A stretch of DNA of 64,000 nucleotides from G963422275 sp963422275 (GTDB taxonomy: Bacteria > Pseudomonadota > Alphaproteobacteria > Rhodobacterales > Rhodobacteraceae), in assembly GCA_963422275.1 (NCBI GenBank), contig OY729418.1, positions 3,286,001 through 3,350,000 on the forward strand, written 5' to 3'. Of the stretch, positions 43,244 through 52,183 are shown in pieces (positions within the stretch are counted from its first letter, which is position 1; each line of letters begins with the position of its first letter). The notes under the pieces were generated by a model. The model was not told where the DNA came from and did not search any database. It was given only the letters and a program-made list of their open reading frames with translations. The position numbers were made by a program, and so were the translations under genes.

Positions 43244-44287
43244 TTACGAGTACCGATAGGGCACACCGGCCTTTTCCATGACCGCGTTGTATTCTTTGTA
43301 GATTTCTACAACACGCGCTGAGCGCTCATTTTTGGAAGCCAATTCGTCCCAGAAGCTCGCCGAGTCTGCCACGACGCCATCCCACTCTTCAGCCGGAATT
43401 TCGGTCAGTTCGAGCTTATCACCGTTCACGCGCAAATCGGCTTCACCGCCCCAATACCAGACCTGACGGTAATAGTGGGATTGATCCATGGTGATTTTGA
43501 ATAGCTCTTGCAAATGCGGAGGTACTTTGGCCCAGCTATCGCTGTTGGCGAAGTACGAGCCGCACCAAGCGCCGGTCACGTTGTTCGAAAGCGCATAATT
43601 GCAGATGTCGGCCCAGCCCACTTCGTAGGCTTCGGTGAAACCGCACCAGGCAACGCCATCCAGTTCCCCTGTTTGCATGGCGACTTCGACGTCTTCCCAT
43701 GGAATCGTCACAGGGATCAAGCCATAACGTGATAGGAAGCGTCCCGCGGTAGGTACGCCGAATACACGCAAGCCCGCCATGTCTTTTACCGAGCGGATCG
43801 GCTTGTTCACCGTGAAGATGTGCAGCGGGTCCCAGGCGCCGGCGCCCAGCCACTCTACGCCTTCGATTTCGTCATAGGCGTCCTTCCAGATTTCGTTCAG
43901 ACCGTATTGGTTGAACAGTACTGGCAGGTCTAGACTGTATCGAGACGAGAATGGAAAGTAGCCCCCGAAGTCGGCGATGTCGGCGGGCGATGCCATGGTT
44001 GCGTCATCGGACTGGACCGCATCAAGCGTACCGTTTTGAAGCGCACGAAACAATTCGCCGGTTGGGACAAGTTGGTCGGCATAGTAAAGCTCGATTTCCA
44101 TTTCCCCATTTGCGGCTTTATTGAAAGCTTCGATCTGCGGCTTGATCACGTGTGCGCCGAGTGGCGCGCCGGAATAAGTTTGCAAACGCCATTTTATGGG
44201 GCTCTGCGCTCTTACCACTGACGGCACCGCCAAGGCAGCCGCGCCGCCTATACTGGCAGTTGTTAGGAACTTTCTTCTTGAGGTCAT
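43244..44287 (-). CDS. dctP: TRAP transporter substrate-binding protein (DctP family)
   Basis: A 347-residue periplasmic binding protein with a Tat-type leader (SRRKFLTTASIGGAAALAVPSVVRA). The DctP core follows: MEIELYYADQLVPTGELFRALQNGTLDAVQSD in two linked stretches, then VNKPIRSVKDMAGLRVFG with the ligand arginine, and WCGFTEAYEVGWADICNY. The ATG at 44287 follows a strong AAAGGAGAATG site. Tryptophan- and tyrosine-rich pocket segments (QVWYWGGEADLRVN) resemble the subgroup that binds 2-oxo or hydroxy acids. It is the last gene of the regulator-dctQ-dctM-dctP operon. Confidence 0.93.
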   Translation of the reverse strand: MTSRRKFLTTASIGGAAALAVPSVVRAQSPIKWRLQTYSGAPLGAHVIKPQIEAFNKAANGEMEIELYYADQLVPTGELFRALQNGTLDAVQSDDATMASPADIADFGGYFPFSSRYSLDLPVLFNQYGLNEIWKDAYDEIEGVEWLGAGAWDPLHIFTVNKPIRSVKDMAGLRVFGVPTAGRFLSRYGLIPVTIPWEDVEVAMQTGELDGVAWCGFTEAYEVGWADICNYALSNNVTGAWCGSYFANSDSWAKVPPHLQELFKITMDQSHYYRQVWYWGGEADLRVNGDKLELTEIPAEEWDGVVADSASFWDELASKNERSARVVEIYKEYNAVMEKAGVPYRYS

Positions 44288-44352
44288 GTCATTCTCCTTT
44301 GTTGGACATTTACTCTGGTTGTCACCCGGACTGTTGTCAGGGTGCAATCAAT

Positions 44353-45675
44353 TCATCTACCATAAACGTAGTTAGGGAGCCACATTGCGATCTCCGGGAA
44401 GATCATCAGAAGGATCAGCGCCAGTACCATTACCAGTACGAAAGGAAAGATCGACGCATAGATGTCACGTATACCGATCTCGGGCGGCGCCATTGCCCGC
44501 ATGAGAAAGAGGTTGTAACCGAAAGGTGGCGTCATATACGCGATCTGGGTCGTGATGGTGTAAAGCACTCCGTACCAGATCAGATCAAAGCCAAGCGCAC
44601 CGACCAGAGGCACATATAACGGCGCGACGATGACCAGCATCGCGGTATCGTCCAGGAAAGTGCCCATGACTATGAAGCTGAGCTGCATCAGGATCAGGAT
44701 GATCCATGGGTTCAGATGCAACTGATCTGTAAATAGGCCCTCGATAGCCTTGACCGCACCCAAGCCATCAAAGACGGCACCGAAAGCAAGTGCGGCAAGC
44801 ACGATCCACATGAACATGCAGGAAATCGCCAAGGTTTCGCGGACGGAAGTTTCAAAAACCTCACGGGTCATGCGGCCTTTTAGGATTGCCGCAACAAAGG
44901 CTGCCATTGCGCCAATTGCCGAACTCTCGACGAGGCTTGTCCATCCGCTTATAAAGGGGACCATCATCGAAGCGAAGATTGCAATGGGCAACAGACTGGC
45001 TAGGAGGAGACGATACTTTTCTTTCTTCGTGACGTCTCGGTCGGCATCTTCCAAAGCGGGCCCCAACTCGGGCTGAATTCTGCAACGAACGTAGATGTAG
45101 ATGATAAACATCGCGGCCATCATTAGGCCGGGAATTGCACCGGCCAGCCAAAGCTGCCCGACGGGTTGCCGTGCAATCATGGCATAAAGCACCAGCACAA
45201 CCGAAGGCGGCACAAGAATGCCCAGCGATGATCCAGCTTGGATCACCCCGGTCACCATGCGCTTGTCGTAGTTGCGCTTCAAAAGCTCCGGCAGGGCAAT
45301 CGTCGCGCCGATTGCCACTCCTGCGACGCTCAGCCCGTTCATGGCCGAAATCAGCACCATCAACCCGATCGTGCCAATAGCCAGCCCGCCCTTAACCGAT
45401 CCCATCCAGACATGAAACATCTTGTATAGATCGTCTGCGATGCGGCTTTCGCTAAGCACAAACCCCATGAAAATGAACATCGGCAGGGTCAGCATCGGGT
45501 ACCATTTCATGACCTTGATTACCGCAGAGAAGGGAATGTCTGACCCTCCGGTGCCCCAAAGCAGCAAGGCAGCAATCGACGCAATACCACCGATGGCAGC
45601 AAAGACGCGCTGCCCCGTGAACAACATCAGCATCATCGAGGCGAACATCAGGAGTGCGATAAGCTCGTAAGGCAT
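44353..45675 (-). CDS. dctM: TRAP transporter large permease (DctM)
   Basis: A 440-residue inner-membrane protein with about 12 helices. Signatures are MFIFMGFVLSESRIADDLYKM, GMVTGVIQAGSSLGILVPPSVVLVLYA split around the family SLGILVPPS, and the second repeat's LDDTAMLVIVAPLYVPL. The N-terminus is MPYELIALLMFASMM, and the ATG overlaps the dctQ stop (TGATG). It drives sodium-coupled import of the ligand held by DctP. Confidence 0.95.
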   Translation of the reverse strand: MPYELIALLMFASMMLMLFTGQRVFAAIGGIASIAALLLWGTGGSDIPFSAVIKVMKWYPMLTLPMFIFMGFVLSESRIADDLYKMFHVWMGSVKGGLAIGTIGLMVLISAMNGLSVAGVAIGATIALPELLKRNYDKRMVTGVIQAGSSLGILVPPSVVLVLYAMIARQPVGQLWLAGAIPGLMMAAMFIIYIYVRCRIQPELGPALEDADRDVTKKEKYRLLLASLLPIAIFASMMVPFISGWTSLVESSAIGAMAAFVAAILKGRMTREVFETSVRETLAISCMFMWIVLAALAFGAVFDGLGAVKAIEGLFTDQLHLNPWIILILMQLSFIVMGTFLDDTAMLVIVAPLYVPLVGALGFDLIWYGVLYTITTQIAYMTPPFGYNLFLMRAMAPPEIGIRDIYASIFPFVLVMVLALILLMIFPEIAMWLPNYVYGR

Positions 45676-46184
45676 CAGAGGTCTGCTCCGCGGATTTTCG
45701 CGATATCCTTGAAAAGCTCGGAGATCGCCTGAAGCATCATTAGGAAAATGCCAAAGCACATCACCACCTTGATAGGCCACATGAGCGGGCGCCAAAGCGA
45801 TGGGCTGCGTTCCTGGTATTCGATGGCATAGGAGGTAGAATCGATCCCGCCATAAAGCAGGACAATCAGATAAAAGATCAGCATAAAGATGGTGATGCTA
45901 TCGACCCAAGCCTTTTTGCGGTCACTCCAGTTACTATAGAAAAGATCCATACGAACGTTTGAGCCGAGCTGAATCGAATACGGTCCACCGACCAAGTAAT
46001 ACGCCACAAGCGCGAATTGTGCCATTTCAAGTGTCCAGAACGCGGGGACAACAAATATCGCTTTGGATATTGATGACCACAGCAGGATGGCCACCATCAA
46101 GAACAGCCCATACATCATAACGCGCCCGATTAAGCGGTTCATGCGATCGACGACTTGGACGTAATTTTGGATGAATTTCGGCAA
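45675..46184 (-). CDS. dctQ: TRAP transporter small permease (DctQ)
   Basis: A four-helix membrane protein of about 169 residues with ILLWSSISKAIFVVPAFWTLEMAQF, an SNVRMDLFY motif and YGGIDSTSYAIEYQERSPSLW, characteristic of DctQ subunits. I prefer a TTG start at 46184, preceded by AGGAAG; the frame is open to 46217, where it would overlap the regulator stop. It forms the membrane complex with DctM. Confidence 0.9.
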   Translation of the reverse strand: MPKFIQNYVQVVDRMNRLIGRVMMYGLFLMVAILLWSSISKAIFVVPAFWTLEMAQFALVAYYLVGGPYSIQLGSNVRMDLFYSNWSDRKKAWVDSITIFMLIFYLIVLLYGGIDSTSYAIEYQERSPSLWRPLMWPIKVVMCFGIFLMMLQAISELFKDIAKIRGADL

Positions 46185-46203
46185 ACGCGGCTTCCTTTCG
46201 CTC

Positions 46204-46977
46204 TCACACAAGCTCAACCCCGGCAGCCACCAGCGAAGCTAGTAATTCCGGTTCCGGGTTGGCTTCCAGGACTAGCCTACTGATCCTGCCGATCTCACAT
46301 ACTTTGAATGTTGATGACTTCCCAAGCTTTGAATGGTCTGCCACCAATGTCAGGTTATTGGCATGCTCGATCATCGCACGTGCTACTTGCGCCTCTTCTT
46401 CCTGGAAATCGTAGGCCCCCAGGGAATCCAGCGCAGAGATGGTCAGGATGACGTGGTCCGTCCGGTACTTTCCAATTTCCGCGCAGGTTTGCGGACCAAT
46501 GGTCTGTGAATTGTCTGGCGAGTAACTTCCCCCTAGAAGAACAGCTCGGGAACCGTTCTGAGCCCTCGATATTGTATCGGCGATCTTGGTAGAGTTTGTG
46601 ATTACGGTCAGGTCGCGGACACGGGCAAGAGTATCAGCGCATGTCAGTGTTCCGGTGCCTGTGTCAATCATGACGGTTTGACCAGGCCGAACAATTTTCG
46701 CCACCTTCTCAGCCACTTCCTGCTTGGCGCGAAGGTTCCTCTTGAGGCGCTCCTCGAATGATCCCTCGCGGGCAAGAGAGACTTTGACTGCGCCGCCATG
46801 CACCTTCCTAACGCGACCTTCTTCAGCCAGAGCATTCAGGTCCCTTCGAAGAGTTTCCTGAGAGGCGTCGAATTTATCAGCAAGCTCCTCAACCGTTGCG
46901 CGACCGTCCTTCTCGATCAGCTCAACAATGGCGGCTTGCCTGACTGATGGTCGCAAGGTTCTGCGTTGAAGCACCAT
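46204..46977 (-). CDS. DeoR/GlpR-family transcriptional regulator
   Basis: A 257-residue repressor: an N-terminal winged helix (IVELIEKDGRATVEELADKFDASQETLRRDLNAL split at the turn) and a DeoRC effector domain (VMIDTGTGTLTCADTLARV, LLGGSYSPDNSQTIGP, HVILTISALDSLGAYD). The C-terminus has LVADHSKLGKSSTF. GlpR relatives respond to sugar or polyol phosphates. It is first in the TRAP operon and divergent from the FAD dehydrogenase/kinase genes, so it probably controls both directions from the 250-base region between them. Confidence 0.92.
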   Translation of the reverse strand: MVLQRRTLRPSVRQAAIVELIEKDGRATVEELADKFDASQETLRRDLNALAEEGRVRKVHGGAVKVSLAREGSFEERLKRNLRAKQEVAEKVAKIVRPGQTVMIDTGTGTLTCADTLARVRDLTVITNSTKIADTISRAQNGSRAVLLGGSYSPDNSQTIGPQTCAEIGKYRTDHVILTISALDSLGAYDFQEEEAQVARAMIEHANNLTLVADHSKLGKSSTFKVCEIGRISRLVLEANPEPELLASLVAAGVELV

Positions 46978-47227
46978 GACATCTATCCCTTCCACCCGAC
47001 ACACTAGTGAATCTCAAGGCTATGTCCACTTTAAAATATTGATATGGTCATATATATAGATTATGCCATACAAAACAACATCTTAAAGTAATATTTTTAT
47101 GAAGATTTTTTGCCCGTATAATCATGAATGCTACTTTTCCCTTGTCGAGAAGCTGTCTTCGCTTCATAGTTGCTCGGGAATGATTGGGGCAGCTTTTCCC
47201 GTCCGGTGCATATGCAGGAGTATCGAA
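46978..47227. promoter_or_regulatory. Divergent control region of the TRAP and dehydrogenase/kinase operons
   Basis: A 250-base spacer with a strongly AT-rich core (47020-47100) that should contain both promoters. ATATG-GT-CATAT at 47042-47053 is a palindrome suitable for the adjacent DeoR-type repressor. The plus-strand frame is open back to 47099, but that part does not look like protein. Confidence 0.5.
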
Positions 47228-48610
47228 TTGCCATCAGAATTGTTTGATGTTGCCATAATCGGTGCGGGTGTTGTCGGCTGCGCGATGGCGCGCCGCTTTA
47301 CGCTCGATGGCGCACGGGTGCTGGTTCTTGAAAAGTCGCTGGATGTTCTGGACGGGGCATCTAAAGGAAACAGCGCAATATTGCATACAGGCTTTGATGC
47401 GCCGCCAAACTCTTTGGAGCAGTCTTGCATTGCCCAAGGTTACGCTGAATATCTTGAAGTCGCCGATGACCTTTCCTTGCCTGTTCTGGAAAGCGGGGCG
47501 ATGGTGCTTGCTTGGTCCGAAGAGCAGCTGAAGGAGCTGCCCAAGCTGGTCGAAAAGGCCCATCAAAACGGCGTTGCCAATGTCAGGATGCTAGAGCGCG
47601 CAGAAATCCTGCGCCGCGAACCCCATCTTTCGGGCAAGCTGCTAGGAGGGTTTGAGATTCCGGGCGAGTTCCTGATTGATCCATGGACAACGGCGCATAT
47701 CTATATCCTTCAGGCGCTGGCTAATGGCTGCATACTCCGACGCGGAGCCGAGGTCACAGGCGGCGATTTTGACGGCGAATGCTGGCGCCTAAACACATCG
47801 CACGGGGAATTTTGTGCGGGCACCGTTATTAACTGCGCAGGGCTTTACGGCGATCGCATCGACGAGATGCTAACAGGACGCCGGGATTTCACCATCACGC
47901 CTAGAAAAGGGCAGTTTGTCGTGTTCGACAAAGCTGCCTCGGATCTGATCTCATCGACCATCCTGCCGGTGCCCACAGCGACGACCAAGGGGATCGTGAT
48001 CTGCCGCACGATCTTTGGCAATGTATTGGTGGGGCCGACGGCCGAGGATCAACAAAGCCGCACCGACTGCTCAACCAAGCGCGAGACTCTACTTGATCTA
48101 CGCGACAATGGCATCGAAATGCTGCCAGGGCTGGCAGATTGCGAAATGACAGCCGCCTATGCCGGCCTGCGCACTGCTACCGAGTTCAAGGAATATCAGA
48201 TCCGTCACCATAAAGACCAAGCCTATGTGACGGTCGCGGGTATTCGGTCGACCGGGCTTAGCGCGGCGCTGGGGATCGCGCAGCATGTCATGGCTCTGTT
48301 GCAAGATGAGGGGCATAGGTTCCAGCCGTTGGAAAACCCCGAAACCCCCCTTTGCAATCACCTGTCGGACTACCATGAACGCGATTGGCAGCGTCCCGGC
48401 AATGACGGCATCGTCTGCCACTGTGAACTTGTCACACGCCGCGAGATCGAAGAGGCGCTGAACGGGCCGATGCCGCCCAACACGCTGCAAGGGATCAAAC
48501 GTAGAACACGCGTCGCCATGGGTCGTTGTCAGGGGGCTTACTGCACAAGTGCGCTTGCCGAAATCACTGCTGGGCGACTGAAGCGCCCCATTGGGTGCGA
48601 CAATGACTGA
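47228..48610 (+). CDS. FAD-dependent dehydrogenase with BFD-type [2Fe-2S] domain (GlpA-like)
   Basis: A 460-residue flavoprotein. The FAD-binding start is FDVAIIGAGVVGCAMARRFTLDG, followed by KGNSAILHTGFDAPPNSLE and a C-terminal FAD contact (IRSTGLSAALGIAQHV). The last ~80 residues form a BFD-like iron-sulphur domain with four cysteines (VCHCELVTRREIEEAL...GRCQGAYC). The start is a TTG at 47228 with AGGAG 8 bases upstream. It resembles anaerobic-type glycerol-3-phosphate dehydrogenase GlpA and opine-oxidase subunits. The next gene encodes the partner flavoprotein, so the pair probably forms one oxidase complex. Confidence 0.88.
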   Translation: MPSELFDVAIIGAGVVGCAMARRFTLDGARVLVLEKSLDVLDGASKGNSAILHTGFDAPPNSLEQSCIAQGYAEYLEVADDLSLPVLESGAMVLAWSEEQLKELPKLVEKAHQNGVANVRMLERAEILRREPHLSGKLLGGFEIPGEFLIDPWTTAHIYILQALANGCILRRGAEVTGGDFDGECWRLNTSHGEFCAGTVINCAGLYGDRIDEMLTGRRDFTITPRKGQFVVFDKAASDLISSTILPVPTATTKGIVICRTIFGNVLVGPTAEDQQSRTDCSTKRETLLDLRDNGIEMLPGLADCEMTAAYAGLRTATEFKEYQIRHHKDQAYVTVAGIRSTGLSAALGIAQHVMALLQDEGHRFQPLENPETPLCNHLSDYHERDWQRPGNDGIVCHCELVTRREIEEALNGPMPPNTLQGIKRRTRVAMGRCQGAYCTSALAEITAGRLKRPIGCDND

Positions 48611-49850
48611 TCCGGCGTTGCCCTCAGAGACCTGCACCGTCGCCGTCGTGGGCGGCGGCACCTCTGGCCTGGCTCTCGCGACCGAACTGATGCGGCTTTC
48701 GGTCGGTACAGTTGTTGTGCTTGAACGCGAAGCCGAAGCAGGAGGCATACCACGACATTGCGGCCATTATCCGTTTGGCGTGAGCGAGTACCAACGCCTC
48801 ATGAAAGGCCCGGAATACGCGTGCCGGAACCGCCAAGCCGCCGAGGAGCATGGTGTAGACATTAGAACGAACACCACGGTCACTGCGTTGCGCCCCGGAG
48901 GCGTGCTGGAGATTGCCACCGGCATGCGACGCTATGCCTTGAAAGCAGACCGCGTTGTTCTGTGCACAGGGGTGCGAGAGAGCTCTCGTGCACAAAGGTA
49001 CATTGGTGGTGATCGGCCAATGGGGGTAATATCAACCGGTGCGCTGCAATCCATGGTCTATCTGAAGGGTCTTAAACCCTTTAAGCGCCCGGTCATCCTA
49101 GGCTCGGAGCTTGTGTCTTTCTCCGCGATCCAAACCTGTACCCATCTGGGTATGAAACCGGTGGCGATGGTCGAGGAAAAAGACCAAACCATCGTCCGAC
49201 AGCTGTTCCGCCCCTATCTGATGCTCAAGGGCCTGCCTCTCCATACCGGCGTAGCCGCACCCAGAATCGTGGGGCGGGAACGCGTCGAAGCCCTCGAGTT
49301 CCGCGACCAGCGCGGGACAGAACAGCGGATCGAAACGGACGGAGTCATCGTGTCAGGGAGATTCCGACCAGAATCAGCCCTATTGGCCAACAGCCATCTA
49401 GAGATCGACCCGGGCACCGGTGGGCCAGTTGTTGATCAATTCGGACGCAGCACCGATCCGGCTTGTTTCTGCGCTGGAAACATTCTGCGCCCGGCGGAAA
49501 CTTCCGGGTTCTGCTGGAAAGAGGGTAGAGAAACGGCGAGACGCGTTGCCGATGACCTCAGCCATGGCGAGGCCCGGGCCCTGCAAACCGTACCAGTAGT
49601 CTTCACTGACCCTGCAATTCGCTTTGCCGTTCCACAGCGCCTTAGTCTGACAAACGAACCCGGCGCCATGGATGGCTTCTACCTCGGTCTTAACGAACCC
49701 GTGAATGCCGCAATCAATGTGAGTAGTGCAGAAAAAGAATATTGGAACGGAAGACTGAATTCCAGACCGGTCCGCCGAATCCAAATTCCTCTGCCTGAGG
49801 TGGAGACGACGAACCCGCTGGCAGAGATCCGAATTTCGATTGCGAGGTAG
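48603..49850 (+). CDS. Pyridine-nucleotide-disulphide-type FAD oxidoreductase (partner subunit)
   Basis: A 415-residue flavoprotein with two nucleotide-binding folds. It starts TVAVVGGGTSGLALATELM, with CRHCGHYPFG-like AGGIPRHCGHYPFGV near residue 50 and VVLCTGVRESSRAQR. A second fold follows without a strong glycine motif, and the C-terminal FAD Asp lies in FCAGNILRPAETSGFCW. The ATG overlaps the upstream stop, so the two are coupled. GlpA/GlpB-like and opine or cyanide oxidase complexes use such a second FAD subunit. The third small protein found in some of those complexes is absent here. Confidence 0.85.
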   Translation: MTDPALPSETCTVAVVGGGTSGLALATELMRLSVGTVVVLEREAEAGGIPRHCGHYPFGVSEYQRLMKGPEYACRNRQAAEEHGVDIRTNTTVTALRPGGVLEIATGMRRYALKADRVVLCTGVRESSRAQRYIGGDRPMGVISTGALQSMVYLKGLKPFKRPVILGSELVSFSAIQTCTHLGMKPVAMVEEKDQTIVRQLFRPYLMLKGLPLHTGVAAPRIVGRERVEALEFRDQRGTEQRIETDGVIVSGRFRPESALLANSHLEIDPGTGGPVVDQFGRSTDPACFCAGNILRPAETSGFCWKEGRETARRVADDLSHGEARALQTVPVVFTDPAIRFAVPQRLSLTNEPGAMDGFYLGLNEPVNAAINVSSAEKEYWNGRLNSRPVRRIQIPLPEVETTNPLAEIRISIAR

Positions 49851-49857
49851 GAAGCTG

Positions 49858-51279
49858 ATGCGTGTCGCAGGGATAGATCAGGGAACAACTAGCACTCGCG
49901 CTATTACCGTGAATTCAGATGGCAGGCTAGAGGTCGTTCACTCAGTTACGCATCAACAAAACTTTCCGCATGATGGTTGGGTCGAGCAGGACCCGGAGGA
50001 AGTCCTTCGCAACGTGCAGTCCTGCGTGGCCGCTTCGGGCAAGCTCGACGCGATTGGTATCGACAACCAGGGCGAAAGTTGTCTCGCCTGGGATGCCGAG
50101 ACCAAACAGCCGCTGTATTCGATCATCGGATGGCAGGACCAACGTACCCTGCCAGAGCTCGAAATCCTGCGCGCCGAGGGGTTCGAGGCTGAGACCCTGT
50201 CGCGTGCGGGATTGCTGATTGACCCCTATTTCTCGGCCAGCAAGCTCGCATGGTGCGTGAACAACGTCCCCGCCGTGCAAGAGGCCATGAAACGGGGCAC
50301 GCTTCGCCTTGGCACCAGCGATGCCTTCTTTCTCGACCGGTTGACCGGGCGGTTTCTGACCGACGTGACCACGGCAAGCCGGACGTCGCTTATGAACCTC
50401 GAAGGGCTGCATTGGGACGAAACCCTGTGTGACATCTTCGGCGTGCCGAGGGAGTGTCTGCCGCAGATCGTTCCAACCACGGGGGATTTCGGTGAAATGG
50501 AAACGGCGCATGGACCGGTTCCGATCACCGCCAGCGTGGTCGATCAGCAAGCCGCGCTCTATGGGTTCGGCTGCCGGGAACCGGGCGATGCAAAAATCAC
50601 CTTCGGGACTGGTGCCTTCGCCCTGATGGTCACAGGGGACGAAGGCATCAACAAACCAGAGCTGGGTCTGCTGCCAACGGTCGCCTGGCAACTTGACGGG
50701 CAGAAGGCCGTTTTTGCGCTCGACGGCGGTGTCTTTACCGCAAGTTCCGCGGTCAACTGGGCGAAATCGCTGGGCCTGTTTGCGGACTTCTCGAACATCA
50801 ATGCATTCTACACGCCTCCGGCAATCGAAGCCGGGCTGGTATTCGTTCCAGCACTTGCTGGCCTCGGCTGCCCACACTGGAAACCGAAAGCGCGCGGTGT
50901 TTGGGTGGGATTGTCATTGAGCCATACGCCGGAACAGCTCGTGCAGTCCATCCTGGAGGGAGTGGCCTTTCGGGCGACCGAGGTCGTCGAGGCGATGAAC
51001 CAATGTGTTCCGCTAAGTGGCGCCGTGCATATTGATGGAGGTTTAAGCAAGAATCCTTACTTTGTTCAGTTCCTTGCAGATGTATCGGAGAGACAGATTT
51101 GTCCGGCGGCCGTACCTGAACTTACTGGGTTGGGCACCGTTAAACTTGCCTATCATAAGACCGGCAAAACACCCGAAATCCTTGCTCAATTCGGCTCATA
51201 TGATCCTAAAAACTGTGGTCGCCTGGCTTTGCGAGAGTTCAAGAAGGCTGTCGCGATGTCCCGCGATTGGTCCATGTAA
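49858..51279 (+). CDS. FGGY carbohydrate kinase, glycerol-kinase-like
   Basis: A 473-residue actin-fold kinase. ATP and sugar motifs are IDQGTTSTRA, the WQDQRT loop, DPYFSASKLAW, VVDQQAALYGFG, FGTGAFALM and DGGLSKNPYFVQFLADV. Compared with Escherichia coli GlpK, Glu84, Trp103, Tyr135, Asp245 and Phe270 equivalents are present, but the Arg83 equivalent is Gly72 (NQGES in place of NQRET). That arginine contacts glycerol, so the substrate may be a different polyol. It starts at the ATG at 49858, 7 bases after the oxidoreductase stop, and closes the operon. Confidence 0.88.
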   Translation: MRVAGIDQGTTSTRAITVNSDGRLEVVHSVTHQQNFPHDGWVEQDPEEVLRNVQSCVAASGKLDAIGIDNQGESCLAWDAETKQPLYSIIGWQDQRTLPELEILRAEGFEAETLSRAGLLIDPYFSASKLAWCVNNVPAVQEAMKRGTLRLGTSDAFFLDRLTGRFLTDVTTASRTSLMNLEGLHWDETLCDIFGVPRECLPQIVPTTGDFGEMETAHGPVPITASVVDQQAALYGFGCREPGDAKITFGTGAFALMVTGDEGINKPELGLLPTVAWQLDGQKAVFALDGGVFTASSAVNWAKSLGLFADFSNINAFYTPPAIEAGLVFVPALAGLGCPHWKPKARGVWVGLSLSHTPEQLVQSILEGVAFRATEVVEAMNQCVPLSGAVHIDGGLSKNPYFVQFLADVSERQICPAAVPELTGLGTVKLAYHKTGKTPEILAQFGSYDPKNCGRLALREFKKAVAMSRDWSM

Positions 51280-51330
51280 TTTTGCCTAAATTCCGTAGGC
51301 GGCCGAATTGTCGCGCTCAACCGCGTCCTA

Positions 51331-52180
51331 GGTCGTGTACTCATAAAGGGAAAAGGGATTTTCTTTTCGGCTCCGATGTGATTCAAGCTTCCAAACAGCG
51401 GGAGATTGAGGATGCAGGGCCGGCACGATCTGACGGATGCGGAATGGGCGATCATCTCGCCGTTGCCGCCTGACAAGCCGCGGGGCGTTCCGCGGGTGGA
51501 CGACCGGCGGGCGATCAGCGGGATCTTTCACATCCTGCGCACCGGCACGCCGTGGCGCGACCTTCCGGAACGCTGCGGGCCGCATGCGACAGTCTGCAAC
51601 CGCTGCAACCGCTGGGCCAGGCAAGGGGTGCGGGAGCGCCTGTTCGAAGCGCTGGCGGCGCGCTCGCCGGGATCTCTTCATCTCCTCGACTCCTCGGTGG
51701 TGCGCGCCCACCGGCACGCCGCGGGCGGAAAAAAAGGGGGGTCCGGACCACGCCATCGGACGCTCGCGAGGCGGGCTGAGCAGCAAAATCCACGTCGTCG
51801 TCGACGGCCTTGGCCTGCTGCGCCGCTTCGTGATCACCCCGGGCCAAGCCTCCGACAAGGCTGCCGTGCCGGCCCTCCTTGACGGCCTTGAGCCGGCCCG
51901 GGACACCGTCGCCGACCGCGGCTGCGACTCCCGCGCCATCCTCAAGCTCATTGCCGACCATGGCTCTTGCCCCCACATCCCGACCCAACGGGACCGCCGG
52001 GAGCGGCGCTCCGCATCCCATCACCTGTACCGCCAGCGCAACCTCGTGGAACGTTTCTTCAACAAGCTCAAGCACTTCCGAGGCATCGCGACCCGCTATC
52101 ACAAGCTTGCAAGAAACTTCCTCGCCGCAATCGCCCTCGCCTGCATCCGCCTCTGGATCAAAATCAATGAGTACACGACC
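51331..52180 (+). mobile_element. IS5-family (IS427-type) insertion sequence
   Basis: An 850-bp element with perfect 14-bp ends (GGTCGTGTACTCAT at the left, its complement ATGAGTACACGACC at the right) and TA on both sides. It carries a two-frame transposase. Each boundary lies in a CTAG (51328-51331 and 52180-52183). It is the first of three stacked elements. Confidence 0.92.
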
Positions 52181-52183
52181 TAG
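51412..52183 (+). CDS. IS427-type transposase in two overlapping frames
   Basis: The first frame (ATG 51412) gives DLTDAEWAIISPLPPDKPRG, then RTGTPWRDLPERCGP, and HLLDSSVVRAHRHAAGGKKGG with the first catalytic Asp. The second frame continues GGPDHAIGRSRGGLSSKIH, then DTVADRGCDSRAI and RNLVERFFNKLKHFRGIATRY. The switch falls at A7G6 (51729-51741) and needs a +1 (or -2) shift. IS427-group elements commonly use two overlapping frames. The last codons run into the terminal repeat. Confidence 0.85.
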
